A stretch of 64,000 nt of DNA, taken from assembly GCF_023264855.1 (NCBI RefSeq), contig NZ_JAHFUW010000013.1, positions 1-64,000 on the forward strand, written 5' to 3'. This DNA is from Herbiconiux sp. (GTDB taxonomy: Bacteria; Actinomycetota; Actinomycetes; Actinomycetales; Microbacteriaceae). Positions 1 through 8,070 of this stretch are shown here, in pieces. A program made the translations under genes and the position numbers. Positions within the stretch are counted from its first letter, which is position 1, and every line of letters starts with the position of its first letter. Under the pieces are notes generated by a model. The model was not told the origin of the DNA. It saw only the letters and a list, made by a program, of their open reading frames with translations, and ran no database searches.

Positions 1-461
1 CGCGAGACGGCCTCCTGCGAGACCAGGGTCCACTCCAGCTGCTGCCGGGCCTCCGCGGCGAGGCGGTCGGCGATCTGGCGGCTCACCGCGATGAACGGGG
101 TCGCGTAGGGCACCTCCAGCAGCGGCATCCCGGCCCGGCCGCAGGCGTCGACGAGTTCGGGCGGCGTCACCCGCAGCACCTCGGTGCCGAAGCCCAGCGC
201 CACGACACCGGCTCGCTGCAGCCGCCCGACGTAGTCGCGGTATTCGTCGGCGTCGTGGAACTCGGAGAACTGGCGTCCCGTGGTCAGCAGCAGCTGCCCC
301 GGTTCGAGGAAGGGGCTGGGGTCGTCGAGGTCGGAGGAGTGCGACCAGAGCAGCTCCGGATCGGCCTGCGCCTCGACGGGCGCCGGCGTGGGCGCCGGCT
401 CCGTGAGCAGTGCCAGGTTCAGCGCGGGGGTCGCGAGGAGTTCGCTCAGTGTGACCGGCAT
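1..461 (-). CDS. PucR-family transcriptional regulator (N-terminal part)
   Basis: The first 153 residues are visible; the gene runs off the window edge, so the C-terminal helix-turn-helix is not seen. The reading frame matches the PucR-type N-terminal domain: it opens MPVTLSELLATPAL, continues with a segment containing EPGQLLLTTG, then GVVALGFGTEVLRVTPPELV and a stretch ending PLLEVPYATPF. The ATG at 461 has AGGAG about six bases upstream. It is divergent from the aminotransferase at 622. PucR proteins often regulate adjacent purine, GABA or amino-acid catabolic genes, so control of that neighbour is a reasonable inference. Confidence 0.82.
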   Translation of the reverse strand, partial: MPVTLSELLATPALNLALLTEPAPTPAPVEAQADPELLWSHSSDLDDPSPFLEPGQLLLTTGRQFSEFHDADEYRDYVGRLQRAGVVALGFGTEVLRVTPPELVDACGRAGMPLLEVPYATPFIAVSRQIADRLAAEARQQLEWTLVSQEAVS

Positions 462-621
462 CCGTTCTCCTCTTCTTCTGCACCCAGCTTCGCCGTGAAC
501 ACCCACCCGACCACGGTGCCACTCCGGCAGCCCCACCTGAGCATAGCGCCGATCTGGCAACCGGCAGGCGGATGCCCCGGCCCTACCGTGAGAGCACCTG
601 ACCGTGCCTCTGGAGACCGCC

Positions 622-2004
622 ATGACATCCTCACCCGCCCCTGCCACCGACTCGATCACGCCGGCCACGACCGCCCGCATCGCCGGTGGGCCGGGTCTCC
701 CCCAGCGCCGCGAGCTCGTGACCGCCATCCCCGGCCCCAAGTCGCAGGCGATGCACGCCCGCAAGACCGCGGCCGTGGCCGACGGCGTCGGCGTGATGCT
801 GCCCGTGTACGTCGAGTCGGCCGGGGGCGGCGTCATCCGCGACATCGACGGCAACACCCTGATCGACCTCGGATCGGGCATCGCGGTCACGGGCGTCGGC
901 AACTCCGCCCCCGCCGTCGTCGAGGCGGTGCAGCGCCAGGTCGAGGCCTTCACGCACACCTGCTTCACCATCACCGGTTACGAGGGCTACGTGGCCGTGG
1001 CCGAGAAGCTCAACGAGCTCACCCCGGGCGACTTCGACAAGCGCACCGCCCTGTTCAACTCCGGCGCCGAAGCGGTGGAGAACGCGATCAAGATCGCCCG
1101 CCACTTCACCGGCAAGCAGGCCGTGGTCGCCTTCGACCACGCCTACCACGGCCGCACCAACCTCACGATGGCGCTCACCGCCAAGGCGATGCCGTACAAG
1201 AGCGGCTTCGGGCCGTTCGCCCCCGAGGTGTACCGCGCTCCCCTCTCCTACCCCTTCCGCGACGGCGGCCTCTCCGGTGCCGAGGCGGCCACCCGCGCCA
1301 TCGACCAGATCGAGAAGCAGATCGGCGTCGCCAACCTCGCCGCGCTGATCGTCGAGCCCATCCAGGGCGAGGGCGGCTTCATCGTGCCGGCCGAGGGCTT
1401 CCTCAAGGCGCTGCTGGACTGGGCCCGCGCCAACGACGTGGTGTTCATCGCCGACGAGGTGCAGACCGGCTTCGCGCGCACCGGCGACTTCTTCGCCAGC
1501 GAGCACGAGGGAATCGACCCCGACCTGATGGTCACCGCCAAGGGCATCGCGGGCGGCCTCCCGCTCTCGGCGGTCACCGGGCGCGCCGACATCATGAACT
1601 CGGCCCACTCCGGCGGCCTCGGCGGCACCTACACCGGCAACCCGATCGCGTGCGCCGCCGCCCTGGCCACCATCGACAGCTACATCGACGGCGACCTGCT
1701 GGCCCGCGCCCGCGCGATCGGAACCCTGCTGCGCGGCAAGCTCAACGCCCTGCGCACGGTCGACCCGCGTATCGGCGACGTGCGCGGCCGTGGGGCGATG
1801 ATCGCGATCGAGCTGGTCGACCCCGTGACCGGGGCTCCGGATGCCGCGCTCACCGCGAAGGTGGCGAAAGCCGCGCACGCCGAAGGCGTCATCCTGCTCA
1901 CCTGCGGCACGTACGGCAACGTGATCCGGTTCCTCCCTCCGCTCACGATCAGCGACGAGCTCCTCGAAGACGGCCTCGCCGTGCTCCGCTCCGTTCTCGC
2001 CTGA
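622..2004 (+). CDS. gabT: 4-aminobutyrate--2-oxoglutarate transaminase
   Basis: A 460-residue class-III PLP aminotransferase that would move the amino group of GABA to 2-oxoglutarate, giving succinate semialdehyde. Family marks include NSGAEAVENAIKIARHFTG in the cofactor-binding region, FIADEVQTGFARTG, and the Schiff-base lysine K307 in the segment VTAKGIAGGLP. I chose the ATG at 622, which has GGAGA five to six bases upstream, over the in-frame GTG at 604. No succinate-semialdehyde dehydrogenase gene lies next to it. Related omega-aminotransferases (ornithine, beta-alanine) are the main alternatives, but length and motifs fit GabT best. Confidence 0.88.
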   Translation: MTSSPAPATDSITPATTARIAGGPGLPQRRELVTAIPGPKSQAMHARKTAAVADGVGVMLPVYVESAGGGVIRDIDGNTLIDLGSGIAVTGVGNSAPAVVEAVQRQVEAFTHTCFTITGYEGYVAVAEKLNELTPGDFDKRTALFNSGAEAVENAIKIARHFTGKQAVVAFDHAYHGRTNLTMALTAKAMPYKSGFGPFAPEVYRAPLSYPFRDGGLSGAEAATRAIDQIEKQIGVANLAALIVEPIQGEGGFIVPAEGFLKALLDWARANDVVFIADEVQTGFARTGDFFASEHEGIDPDLMVTAKGIAGGLPLSAVTGRADIMNSAHSGGLGGTYTGNPIACAAALATIDSYIDGDLLARARAIGTLLRGKLNALRTVDPRIGDVRGRGAMIAIELVDPVTGAPDAALTAKVAKAAHAEGVILLTCGTYGNVIRFLPPLTISDELLEDGLAVLRSVLA

Positions 2005-2094
2005 ACCGTGGCCACCCGCCCCACCCGCCACCGGGGCAGGTGGACAGGGGTGCCCCGGCTCGGATAGGTTCCTCGCAAACAGGATGGGGAATCC

Positions 2095-3873
2095 GTGACG
2101 AACTGCGTGCTCGCCGCAACAGGTTTCGAATCGTGGCCGCTGATGCTGGCTCTGGCACTGGGGGCGGTGGGGGCCGGCACGGCCTGGCTGCTCGTGCGCC
2201 GCGGGCGCCGCAAGGCCGCCACCTTCGCGGCGGCACCTCTGCTGGTGCTGGCGCTGCTGGCATCCGGGGTCGGCGCACCCCCGGCGAGCTTCGCCAATGC
2301 GGCGGACTGCCCCGGGGGCACGCCCGCACCCGGCCCGACGGCCGCTCCCACCCCGGTGCCGACCACTCCGCCCACGGAGTTCACCGCAGGTGCCGCCGGC
2401 ATCGGCGACGCCTACTACCCGCTCGACGGCAACGGCGGCTACGAGGTCGACGATTACTTCATCGACGTCTCCTACGACCCCGCTACACACGTCATCGCGG
2501 GCGGCACCATCGTGACCGCCACGGCCAGCCAGAACCTCTCCAGCTTCAACCTCGACTTCGACACCCGCGGCGTCGACGGCACCGACTCGATCGTCATCGA
2601 CCGCGTCAGCATCGATGGCGCCGACGCGACCTGGAGTCTCGCCAGCACGCCGATCAGCATCGTCACCGGCCAGCCGCAGGCACCCGGTTCCACCGACGGC
2701 GACGCCACCCCGCCGCGCACCGAGCTGACCGTGGTGCCCGCAGCCGGCATCCCCGCCGGGACCACCTTCGGGGTGCGCGTCGACTACGCCGGCGTGCCCA
2801 TCACGATCGACGACGCGTTCGGCCCGGCCGGGGTGTTCCAGTCACCGGATGGCGCCGTGATCGTCGGGCAGCCCCGCGTGGCCGCCACCTGGTTCCCGGC
2901 CAACGACCACCCCTCCGACAAGGCCACCTTCCGCACCCGCGTCGAGGTTCCGACCGGACTGCAGGTGGTCGGCAACGGCCGCCTGAACGACGAAGAGGAC
3001 AACGGCGACGGCACCACCACCTGGGACTGGGTGATGGACGAACCGATGGCCACCTACCTCGCCACCGCCACGATCGGCGACTACCGGATCGACACCGACA
3101 CGGATCCCGCCACCGGCATCACCTACTACGACGCCATCGACCCCGAGCTGTTCGAGCGCGAGGCCGACGGCGGCGGAACCACCGTGGGCGACGTGGCGAG
3201 CGCCATCTTCGGCGCCGAGCCCGAGGTCATCCGGTTCCTCTCCGGCTCCTTCGGCGACTACCCGTTCCGTGAGGCCGGCGGCATCGCCATCGGCGAGATC
3301 GCACCCGGCGAAGACCTGCCCTACGCGCTGGAGAACCAGACCCGGCCGATCTACCCGGCCTGGGCGTTCCCGGCGGATGCCGACGCCTCGGTGGTCGTGC
3401 ACGAGCTGGCGCACCAGTGGTACGGCGACAGCCTGTCGATGAGCCGCTGGTCGGACATCTGGCTGAACGAGGGCTTCGCCACCTACGCCGAGTGGCTGTG
3501 GGCCGAGCACACCGGTGGGCCCACGCCGCAGCAGCAGTTCGACTCGTACTACGCCAACACCGACTGGGACGGCGACGGCGAGCCCGACGCCGATGGCGGT
3601 GCGTCGTTCTGGTCGACCGAGGCGGCCGATCCGGGATCCGCCGGAATCTTCGACTCCCCGGTCTACACCCGCGGCGCGATGACCTTGCAGGCCCTGCGCA
3701 CCGCGGTCGGCGACGACACGTTCTTCGCGATCATCAAGGGCTGGGCCCAGGACCACGCCGGCACGGCGGTGTCGACCGAGCAGTTCATCGCGTATGCCGA
3801 ACAGCTCTCCGGCGAGGACCTCGACGCCCTCTTCACGTCGTGGCTCTACACCCCGACCAAGCCCGCCCTCTGA
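2095..3873 (+). CDS. M1-family zinc metallopeptidase, exported or membrane-anchored
   Basis: A 592-residue gluzincin. The zinc site is HELAHQW (H436, H440) followed by the third ligand E459 in NEGFATYAEW, exactly the HExxH-x18-E spacing of the M1 aminopeptidases. The usual GAMEN exopeptidase motif is replaced by a stretch containing ALENQTRPIY, a variant seen in actinobacterial M1 enzymes. There is no C-terminal ERAP1-like domain. The N terminus is odd: LAATG about seven residues in, a hydrophobic run, then RRGRRKA, followed by a second hydrophobic segment, a Pro/Thr linker, and the peptidase. The GTG start has GGGGA upstream; an in-frame TAG at 2065 excludes a longer protein. Confidence 0.88.
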   Translation: MTNCVLAATGFESWPLMLALALGAVGAGTAWLLVRRGRRKAATFAAAPLLVLALLASGVGAPPASFANAADCPGGTPAPGPTAAPTPVPTTPPTEFTAGAAGIGDAYYPLDGNGGYEVDDYFIDVSYDPATHVIAGGTIVTATASQNLSSFNLDFDTRGVDGTDSIVIDRVSIDGADATWSLASTPISIVTGQPQAPGSTDGDATPPRTELTVVPAAGIPAGTTFGVRVDYAGVPITIDDAFGPAGVFQSPDGAVIVGQPRVAATWFPANDHPSDKATFRTRVEVPTGLQVVGNGRLNDEEDNGDGTTTWDWVMDEPMATYLATATIGDYRIDTDTDPATGITYYDAIDPELFEREADGGGTTVGDVASAIFGAEPEVIRFLSGSFGDYPFREAGGIAIGEIAPGEDLPYALENQTRPIYPAWAFPADADASVVVHELAHQWYGDSLSMSRWSDIWLNEGFATYAEWLWAEHTGGPTPQQQFDSYYANTDWDGDGEPDADGGASFWSTEAADPGSAGIFDSPVYTRGAMTLQALRTAVGDDTFFAIIKGWAQDHAGTAVSTEQFIAYAEQLSGEDLDALFTSWLYTPTKPAL

Positions 3874-3874
3874 G

Positions 3875-5035
3875 CTACTTGCGGGGGAGGGCGCGGTCTA
3901 GGTCGGCGAGGAGGTCGTCTAGGGCCTCGATGCCTACCGAGAGGCGGATGACGTTCTCGGGGACCTCGAGGGGGGTGCCCTTGACGGAGGCGTGGGTCAT
4001 CTCCGAGGGGTAGCCGATGAGGGACTCGACACCGCCGAGGGATTCGGCGAGCTGGAAGAGCTTCGTCGACTCGGCGAACTTGCGCGCCGCCTTCGGGCCG
4101 CCCTTGAGGGCGAGGGAGATCATGCCGCCGAAGGAGCGCATCTGGCGCTTGGCGAGCTCGTGGCCCGGGTGCGTCGGCAAGCCGGGGTAGTACACGGCAT
4201 CGAGGGCCGGATGCCCCACCAGGTGCTCGGCGATGGCCTGCGCGTTCGAGGAGTGACGGTCCATCCGCACGGCCAGCGTCTTGATGCCCCGCGAGGTGAG
4301 CCAGGCATCCATCGGCCCGGAGACGCCGCCGCCCGCGAACTGCAGGAAGCGCACCTTCTCCTCGAGCGCGTCGTCGTTCAGCACGACCGCGCCGCCGAGC
4401 ACGTCCGAATGCCCGCCGAGGTACTTGGTGGTGGAGTGCACCACGATGTCGGCGCCGAGCGCGAGCGGCTGCTGCAGGTAGGGCGAGGCGAAGGTGTTGT
4501 CGACCACGACGAGCGCGCCGGCCGCGTGACCGATCTCGGCCAGCTCGGCCACATCGCTGATCTTCATCAACGGGTTGGAGGGGGTCTCCAGCCAGAGCAG
4601 CTTGGTGCGGCCGCCGGCCACCGCCTTGCTGACCGCGGCGAGATCCGACATCTCGACGACGACGTTCTCGACACCCCACTTGCCGTGGATCCGCTCGATC
4701 AGGCGGTGCGTGCCGCCGTAGACGTCGTTGCCCAGCACGATCCGGTCGCCCGGCTCGAGCACCGCGCGCAGCAGCGCATCCTCGGCCGCGAGGCCCGACG
4801 CGAACGAGAGGCCGTGCTTCGCGCCCTCGAGGGCGGCGAGCTGCGTCTCGAGCGCCGTTCGGGTGGGGTTGCCGCCGCGGGTGTACTCGTAGCCGTTTCG
4901 GAAGCCGCCGATGCCGTCTTGCACGAAGGTGGAGGTGAAGTAGACGGGCGGGATGATCGCGCCGGTCGTGGGGTCGAAGTCTTGACCCGCGTGGATGGCG
5001 CGGGTCTCGAAGTGGTCGCTGTTCTGGGAAGCCAT
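3875..5035 (-). CDS. metB: Cystathionine gamma-synthase (or gamma-lyase)
   Basis: A 386-residue PLP enzyme of the Cys/Met metabolism family. It starts at the ATG giving MASQNSDHFETRAIHAGQ, and the PLP lysine is K204 in HSTTKYLGGHSDVLGG. It either joins an activated homoserine ester to cysteine (MetB) or cleaves cystathionine (lyase); sequence reading cannot separate these. The gene lies 50 bases downstream of cbs on the same strand, so the two probably form one transsulfuration operon. Its stop is one base from the convergent M1 peptidase stop. A longer upstream reading frame only overlaps cbs and is not used. Confidence 0.88.
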   Translation of the reverse strand: MASQNSDHFETRAIHAGQDFDPTTGAIIPPVYFTSTFVQDGIGGFRNGYEYTRGGNPTRTALETQLAALEGAKHGLSFASGLAAEDALLRAVLEPGDRIVLGNDVYGGTHRLIERIHGKWGVENVVVEMSDLAAVSKAVAGGRTKLLWLETPSNPLMKISDVAELAEIGHAAGALVVVDNTFASPYLQQPLALGADIVVHSTTKYLGGHSDVLGGAVVLNDDALEEKVRFLQFAGGGVSGPMDAWLTSRGIKTLAVRMDRHSSNAQAIAEHLVGHPALDAVYYPGLPTHPGHELAKRQMRSFGGMISLALKGGPKAARKFAESTKLFQLAESLGGVESLIGYPSEMTHASVKGTPLEVPENVIRLSVGIEALDDLLADLDRALPRK

Positions 5036-5085
5036 GAGTTCGTTCTTTCGGGAAGAGGAGGGGAGAGACCGAGGGCTGAGCCCGC

Positions 5086-6453
5086 TCAGGCCTCGCTGAG
5101 GAAGGTGAGCAGATCCTGCCGGGTGATCACGGCGACGGGCTTGCCGTCGTCGCTCACCAGTAGCGCGGCAGCCTGCGTGAGCGCCTGCCGTGCGGCCGAG
5201 ACGGGCTCGTTGATGCCGATCAGCGGCAGCGCGGGCGCCAGGAAGTCGCCGACCTTGTCGGTCATGGCCGCCTTGCCGCCGAACACCTGGTCGAGCAGCG
5301 TCTGCTCGTCGAGCGAGCCGACGACCTCGCCCATCACGACGGGCGGCTCGGCCGAGAGCACGGGCAGCTGCGAGACGCCGTAGGTGGTCATGATCTCGAT
5401 GGCGTCGTGCACGGTGTCGCTCGGGTGACCGTGCACGAGGGCGGGCAGGCCGCCGCTCTTGCGGTCGATCAGGTCGCGCACCGTGGAACCCTCGCTCTCG
5501 GCGGCGAAACCGTAGGAGCGCATCCACTTCTCGTTGAAGATCTTGCCGAGGTAGCCGCGCCCGCCGTCGGGGAGCAGCACCACGACGACGGCGGATGCCG
5601 GCAGGTCGCGTGCGGCCTTCAGCGCGACGGAGACGGCGAGGCCGCTGGATCCGCCCACCAGGAGTCCCTCTTCGCGGGCGAGGCGGCGCGTCATCTCGAA
5701 CGACTCCGCATCCGTCGACGCGATGATCTCGTCGACCACGGTGGGGTCGTAGGCCGAGGGCCAGAAGTCTTCGCCCACGCCCTCCACGAGGTAGGGGCGC
5801 CCGGTGCCGCCGGAGTAGACCGAGCCCTCCGGGTCGGCGCCGACGATCTGCACGCGGCCGTCGGAGACCTCCTTGAGGTACTTGCCGGTGCCGCTGATGG
5901 TGCCGCCGGTGCCGACGCCGGCCACGAAGTGCGTGATCTCGCCCTCGGTGTCACGCCAGATCTCGGGGCCGGTGGTCTGGTAGTGGCTGAGCGGACCGTT
6001 CGGGTTGGAGTACTGGTTGGGCTTGAAGGCGCCGGGGATCTCGCGCGCGAGCCGATCCGACACCGAGTAGTAGGAATCCGGATCCTCCGGAGCCACCGCC
6101 GTGGGCGTCACCACGATCTCGGCGCCGTAGGCCGTGAGCACGTTGCGCTTGTCCTCGCCCACCTTGTCGGGCAGCACGAACACGCAGCGGTAGCCGCGCT
6201 GCTGGGCGACGAGGGCGAGGCCGATGCCGGTGTTGCCCGAGGTGGGCTCGACGATGGTGCCGCCCGGCTTGAGCAGGCCCTCGCGCTCGGCGGCGTCGAT
6301 GATGTTGGTCGCGATGCGGTCTTTGGAGGAGCCGCCGGGGTTGAGGTACTCGATCTTGGCGAGAACCGTGGCCTGGATGCCCTCCGTCACGCTGGTGAGC
6401 TTGACGAGCGGGGTGTTACCGACGAGGTCGATGACGCTTTCTGCGTACTTCAT
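5086..6453 (-). CDS. cbs: Cystathionine beta-synthase with C-terminal CBS domains
   Basis: A 455-residue fold-type II PLP enzyme that condenses serine and homocysteine to cystathionine. The PLP lysine is K44 in NPGGSSKDRIA, the substrate loop is TSGNTGIGLAL, and the phosphate-binding loop is GVGTGGTISGTG near residue 185. From about residue 335 to the end there is a pair of CBS repeats, the first containing TTYGVSQLPVLS, as in actinobacterial Cbs. No N-terminal haem-binding segment is present. It is followed by metB, which fits a route between homocysteine and cysteine. O-acetylserine-dependent cysteine synthase is the alternative, but the CBS pair argues for Cbs. Confidence 0.92.
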   Translation of the reverse strand: MKYAESVIDLVGNTPLVKLTSVTEGIQATVLAKIEYLNPGGSSKDRIATNIIDAAEREGLLKPGGTIVEPTSGNTGIGLALVAQQRGYRCVFVLPDKVGEDKRNVLTAYGAEIVVTPTAVAPEDPDSYYSVSDRLAREIPGAFKPNQYSNPNGPLSHYQTTGPEIWRDTEGEITHFVAGVGTGGTISGTGKYLKEVSDGRVQIVGADPEGSVYSGGTGRPYLVEGVGEDFWPSAYDPTVVDEIIASTDAESFEMTRRLAREEGLLVGGSSGLAVSVALKAARDLPASAVVVVLLPDGGRGYLGKIFNEKWMRSYGFAAESEGSTVRDLIDRKSGGLPALVHGHPSDTVHDAIEIMTTYGVSQLPVLSAEPPVVMGEVVGSLDEQTLLDQVFGGKAAMTDKVGDFLAPALPLIGINEPVSAARQALTQAAALLVSDDGKPVAVITRQDLLTFLSEA

Positions 6454-6561
6454 GCGGGTGTCCTTGACTGGGCCTCGCGACCGCTTCGTGCACGAACGGC
6501 ACGGCGCGCGCAGCGAGAGCGGCGGCTGGGGCGGTGACGAATCGGGTCTGTGAAAGGAGGT

Positions 6562-6578
6562 TCGTCGCTCAGCGACGA
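6562..6578 (-). terminator. Short palindrome downstream of the MscS gene
   Basis: TCGTCGCT and AGCGACGA flank a single C, a perfect short palindrome between the mscS-like stop and the cbs start. It could terminate the channel transcript or be a binding site. There is no T-run, so a terminator role is uncertain. Confidence 0.35.
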
Positions 6579-6610
6579 CAACAGAGGAGATTCACGAACA
6601 CCCTCACAGT

Positions 6611-8056
6611 CTAGTCCAGAGTCGCGGTGCCGTCGCCGATCAGCACGATTCCGGATGCGCCGCGCGCGGCCGCCACGGCGTCGTCGGAGATCTGCTGCCG
6701 GTTGTCGAGCTGTTCGCCGATCCGCCGGGCCAGGGGCGGGTTGAGTCGAACGGCGGCGTCGACCGCGTCACGGGGCACCCGCAGCATCACCACGGGGCCG
6801 CCGGCCACCGCGTAGTACGAGGTGGGCTGGCGGGTGAGCGAGGTGAGGCCGATCGACTCGCCCGGGTCGAGGCGGCCGAACTGCAGCCGGCTCGTCTCGA
6901 AGGGCGTGGAGAGCAGCAGCCGCCCCTCGATCACGATCCGCAGCGAATCGGGCACCACTCCCGGAACCTGCAGGGTCTCACCGGCGCCCCACTGCTCGAG
7001 CCGGCAGGTCGCGGCGATGGCGTCGAGGTAGTCCTCGTCGAGTCCGAACGAGGGGCCGACCAGCGAGAGCGCCTCGCGAACGCGCTCCGGGGTGTTCACC
7101 GGATCGGTGGAGTCGCCGTCGAGGGCGAGGTCGTTGCGCCTGGCCGCGTACCAGAGCCAGCCGAGGAAGAGGGCGGTCGCCTCACCCTCCACGGCCGGAC
7201 TGACGACCGGCAGACTCACGCTGTAGGCCGCGTTGCCCGCGTAACTGACGCCCGGCTTGTCGAGCGGGTCGAGCATGGGCAGGCCCGCCGCCACCGTGGC
7301 GAGCATCGCCGACACCTCGTGCGGTGCGTCATCGGTGGTGAATTTCACCGGAACCGTGGCCACGTAGGCGCCGGCCGGCTGGCTGAGATTCGTGAACGAG
7401 GCGCCCGCCAGAGTGGCGTTCGGCATGATCTGGATGCCGTTGCCGGTGTCGATGTGCACGGCACGCCAGTTCACCTCCACCACCCGGCCGCGGCCGCTCG
7501 GGGTGTCGAGGAAGTCGCCGAGCTTGAACGGCTGCTCGAACAGCAGCAGCAGTCCCGAGATGACCGAGCCGACCGCGTTCTGCAACGCGAGGCCGATGAC
7601 GATGGAGGTGACGCCCAGTGCGGCGACGAGCCCGCCGACATCCGCGCCCCATACCCAGGAGAACAGGATGGCGAGACCCACGAGGATGAGCGCGAGCCGA
7701 GCCAGGTCGATGAAGATCGACGGCAGCCGCTTCTGCCAGCTGCCCTCCGTGGCGTTCGTGAACAGGGCGACGTTGAAGGCCGAGAGCAGCAGCAGGATGA
7801 GCAGGAAGCCGAGCACGGTGCCCACCACCCGAACCCAGGTGACATCGAACTGCTGGTCGGAGGCGAGGGTCATCAGCAGGAACAGCGCGAGCACGGGCAC
7901 CACGAGGTTGCGCAGCAGACGCACGGGCTTCGCGGCCGCGCTCCCGCGCCGCACCAGCGCGCCGTAGACCTCGGTGAGCACGACCAGCACGACCGGCAGA
8001 CCGATGGCGAGCCCCACGGCCCACGGGAACCACGGCTCTTTCCAGATCTCGAACAT
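6611..8056 (-). CDS. MscS-type channel with C-terminal cyclic-nucleotide-binding-like domain
   Basis: A 481-residue membrane protein of the bCNG group within the MscS superfamily. Hydrophobic segments lie near residues 12-30, 48-64, 77-98, 112-134 and 138-172; the last is the pore helix, with SIVIGLALQNAVGSVISGLL. The MscS beta domain follows (about 175-280), then a cNMP-binding fold (about 345-450). In that fold the phosphate-binding cassette reads GESIGLTSLTRQPTSYYAVA: by eye the glutamate and arginine that normally hold the cyclic nucleotide appear to be leucine and proline. It is encoded 14 bases after the cyclase-like sensor gene, so the two are probably co-transcribed and functionally linked. 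Confidence 0.88.
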   Translation of the reverse strand: MFEIWKEPWFPWAVGLAIGLPVVLVVLTEVYGALVRRGSAAAKPVRLLRNLVVPVLALFLLMTLASDQQFDVTWVRVVGTVLGFLLILLLLSAFNVALFTNATEGSWQKRLPSIFIDLARLALILVGLAILFSWVWGADVGGLVAALGVTSIVIGLALQNAVGSVISGLLLLFEQPFKLGDFLDTPSGRGRVVEVNWRAVHIDTGNGIQIMPNATLAGASFTNLSQPAGAYVATVPVKFTTDDAPHEVSAMLATVAAGLPMLDPLDKPGVSYAGNAAYSVSLPVVSPAVEGEATALFLGWLWYAARRNDLALDGDSTDPVNTPERVREALSLVGPSFGLDEDYLDAIAATCRLEQWGAGETLQVPGVVPDSLRIVIEGRLLLSTPFETSRLQFGRLDPGESIGLTSLTRQPTSYYAVAGGPVVMLRVPRDAVDAAVRLNPPLARRIGEQLDNRQQISDDAVAAARGASGIVLIGDGTATLD

Positions 8057-8070
8057 CGTCTACCCCCGCC

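Noticed and set aside
631-2490. A 619-codon antisense frame over gabT
   Set aside because: It is again a mirror frame of conserved codons; no motif or start signal supports it.
255-3272. A very long plus-strand reading frame of about 1000 codons
   Set aside because: It runs across the aminotransferase and peptidase genes in another frame with an Arg/Pro/His-rich composition. It is a high-GC shadow.
3875-5527. A 550-residue version of the cystathionine enzyme
   Set aside because: The extra N-terminal part lies over cbs in another frame and lacks similarity to the family. The ATG at 5035 gives the normal length.
6454-6610. A SAM or other riboswitch before the cbs-metB genes
   Set aside because: No conserved kink-turn or SAM-box segment could be recognised; only a short palindrome was seen.
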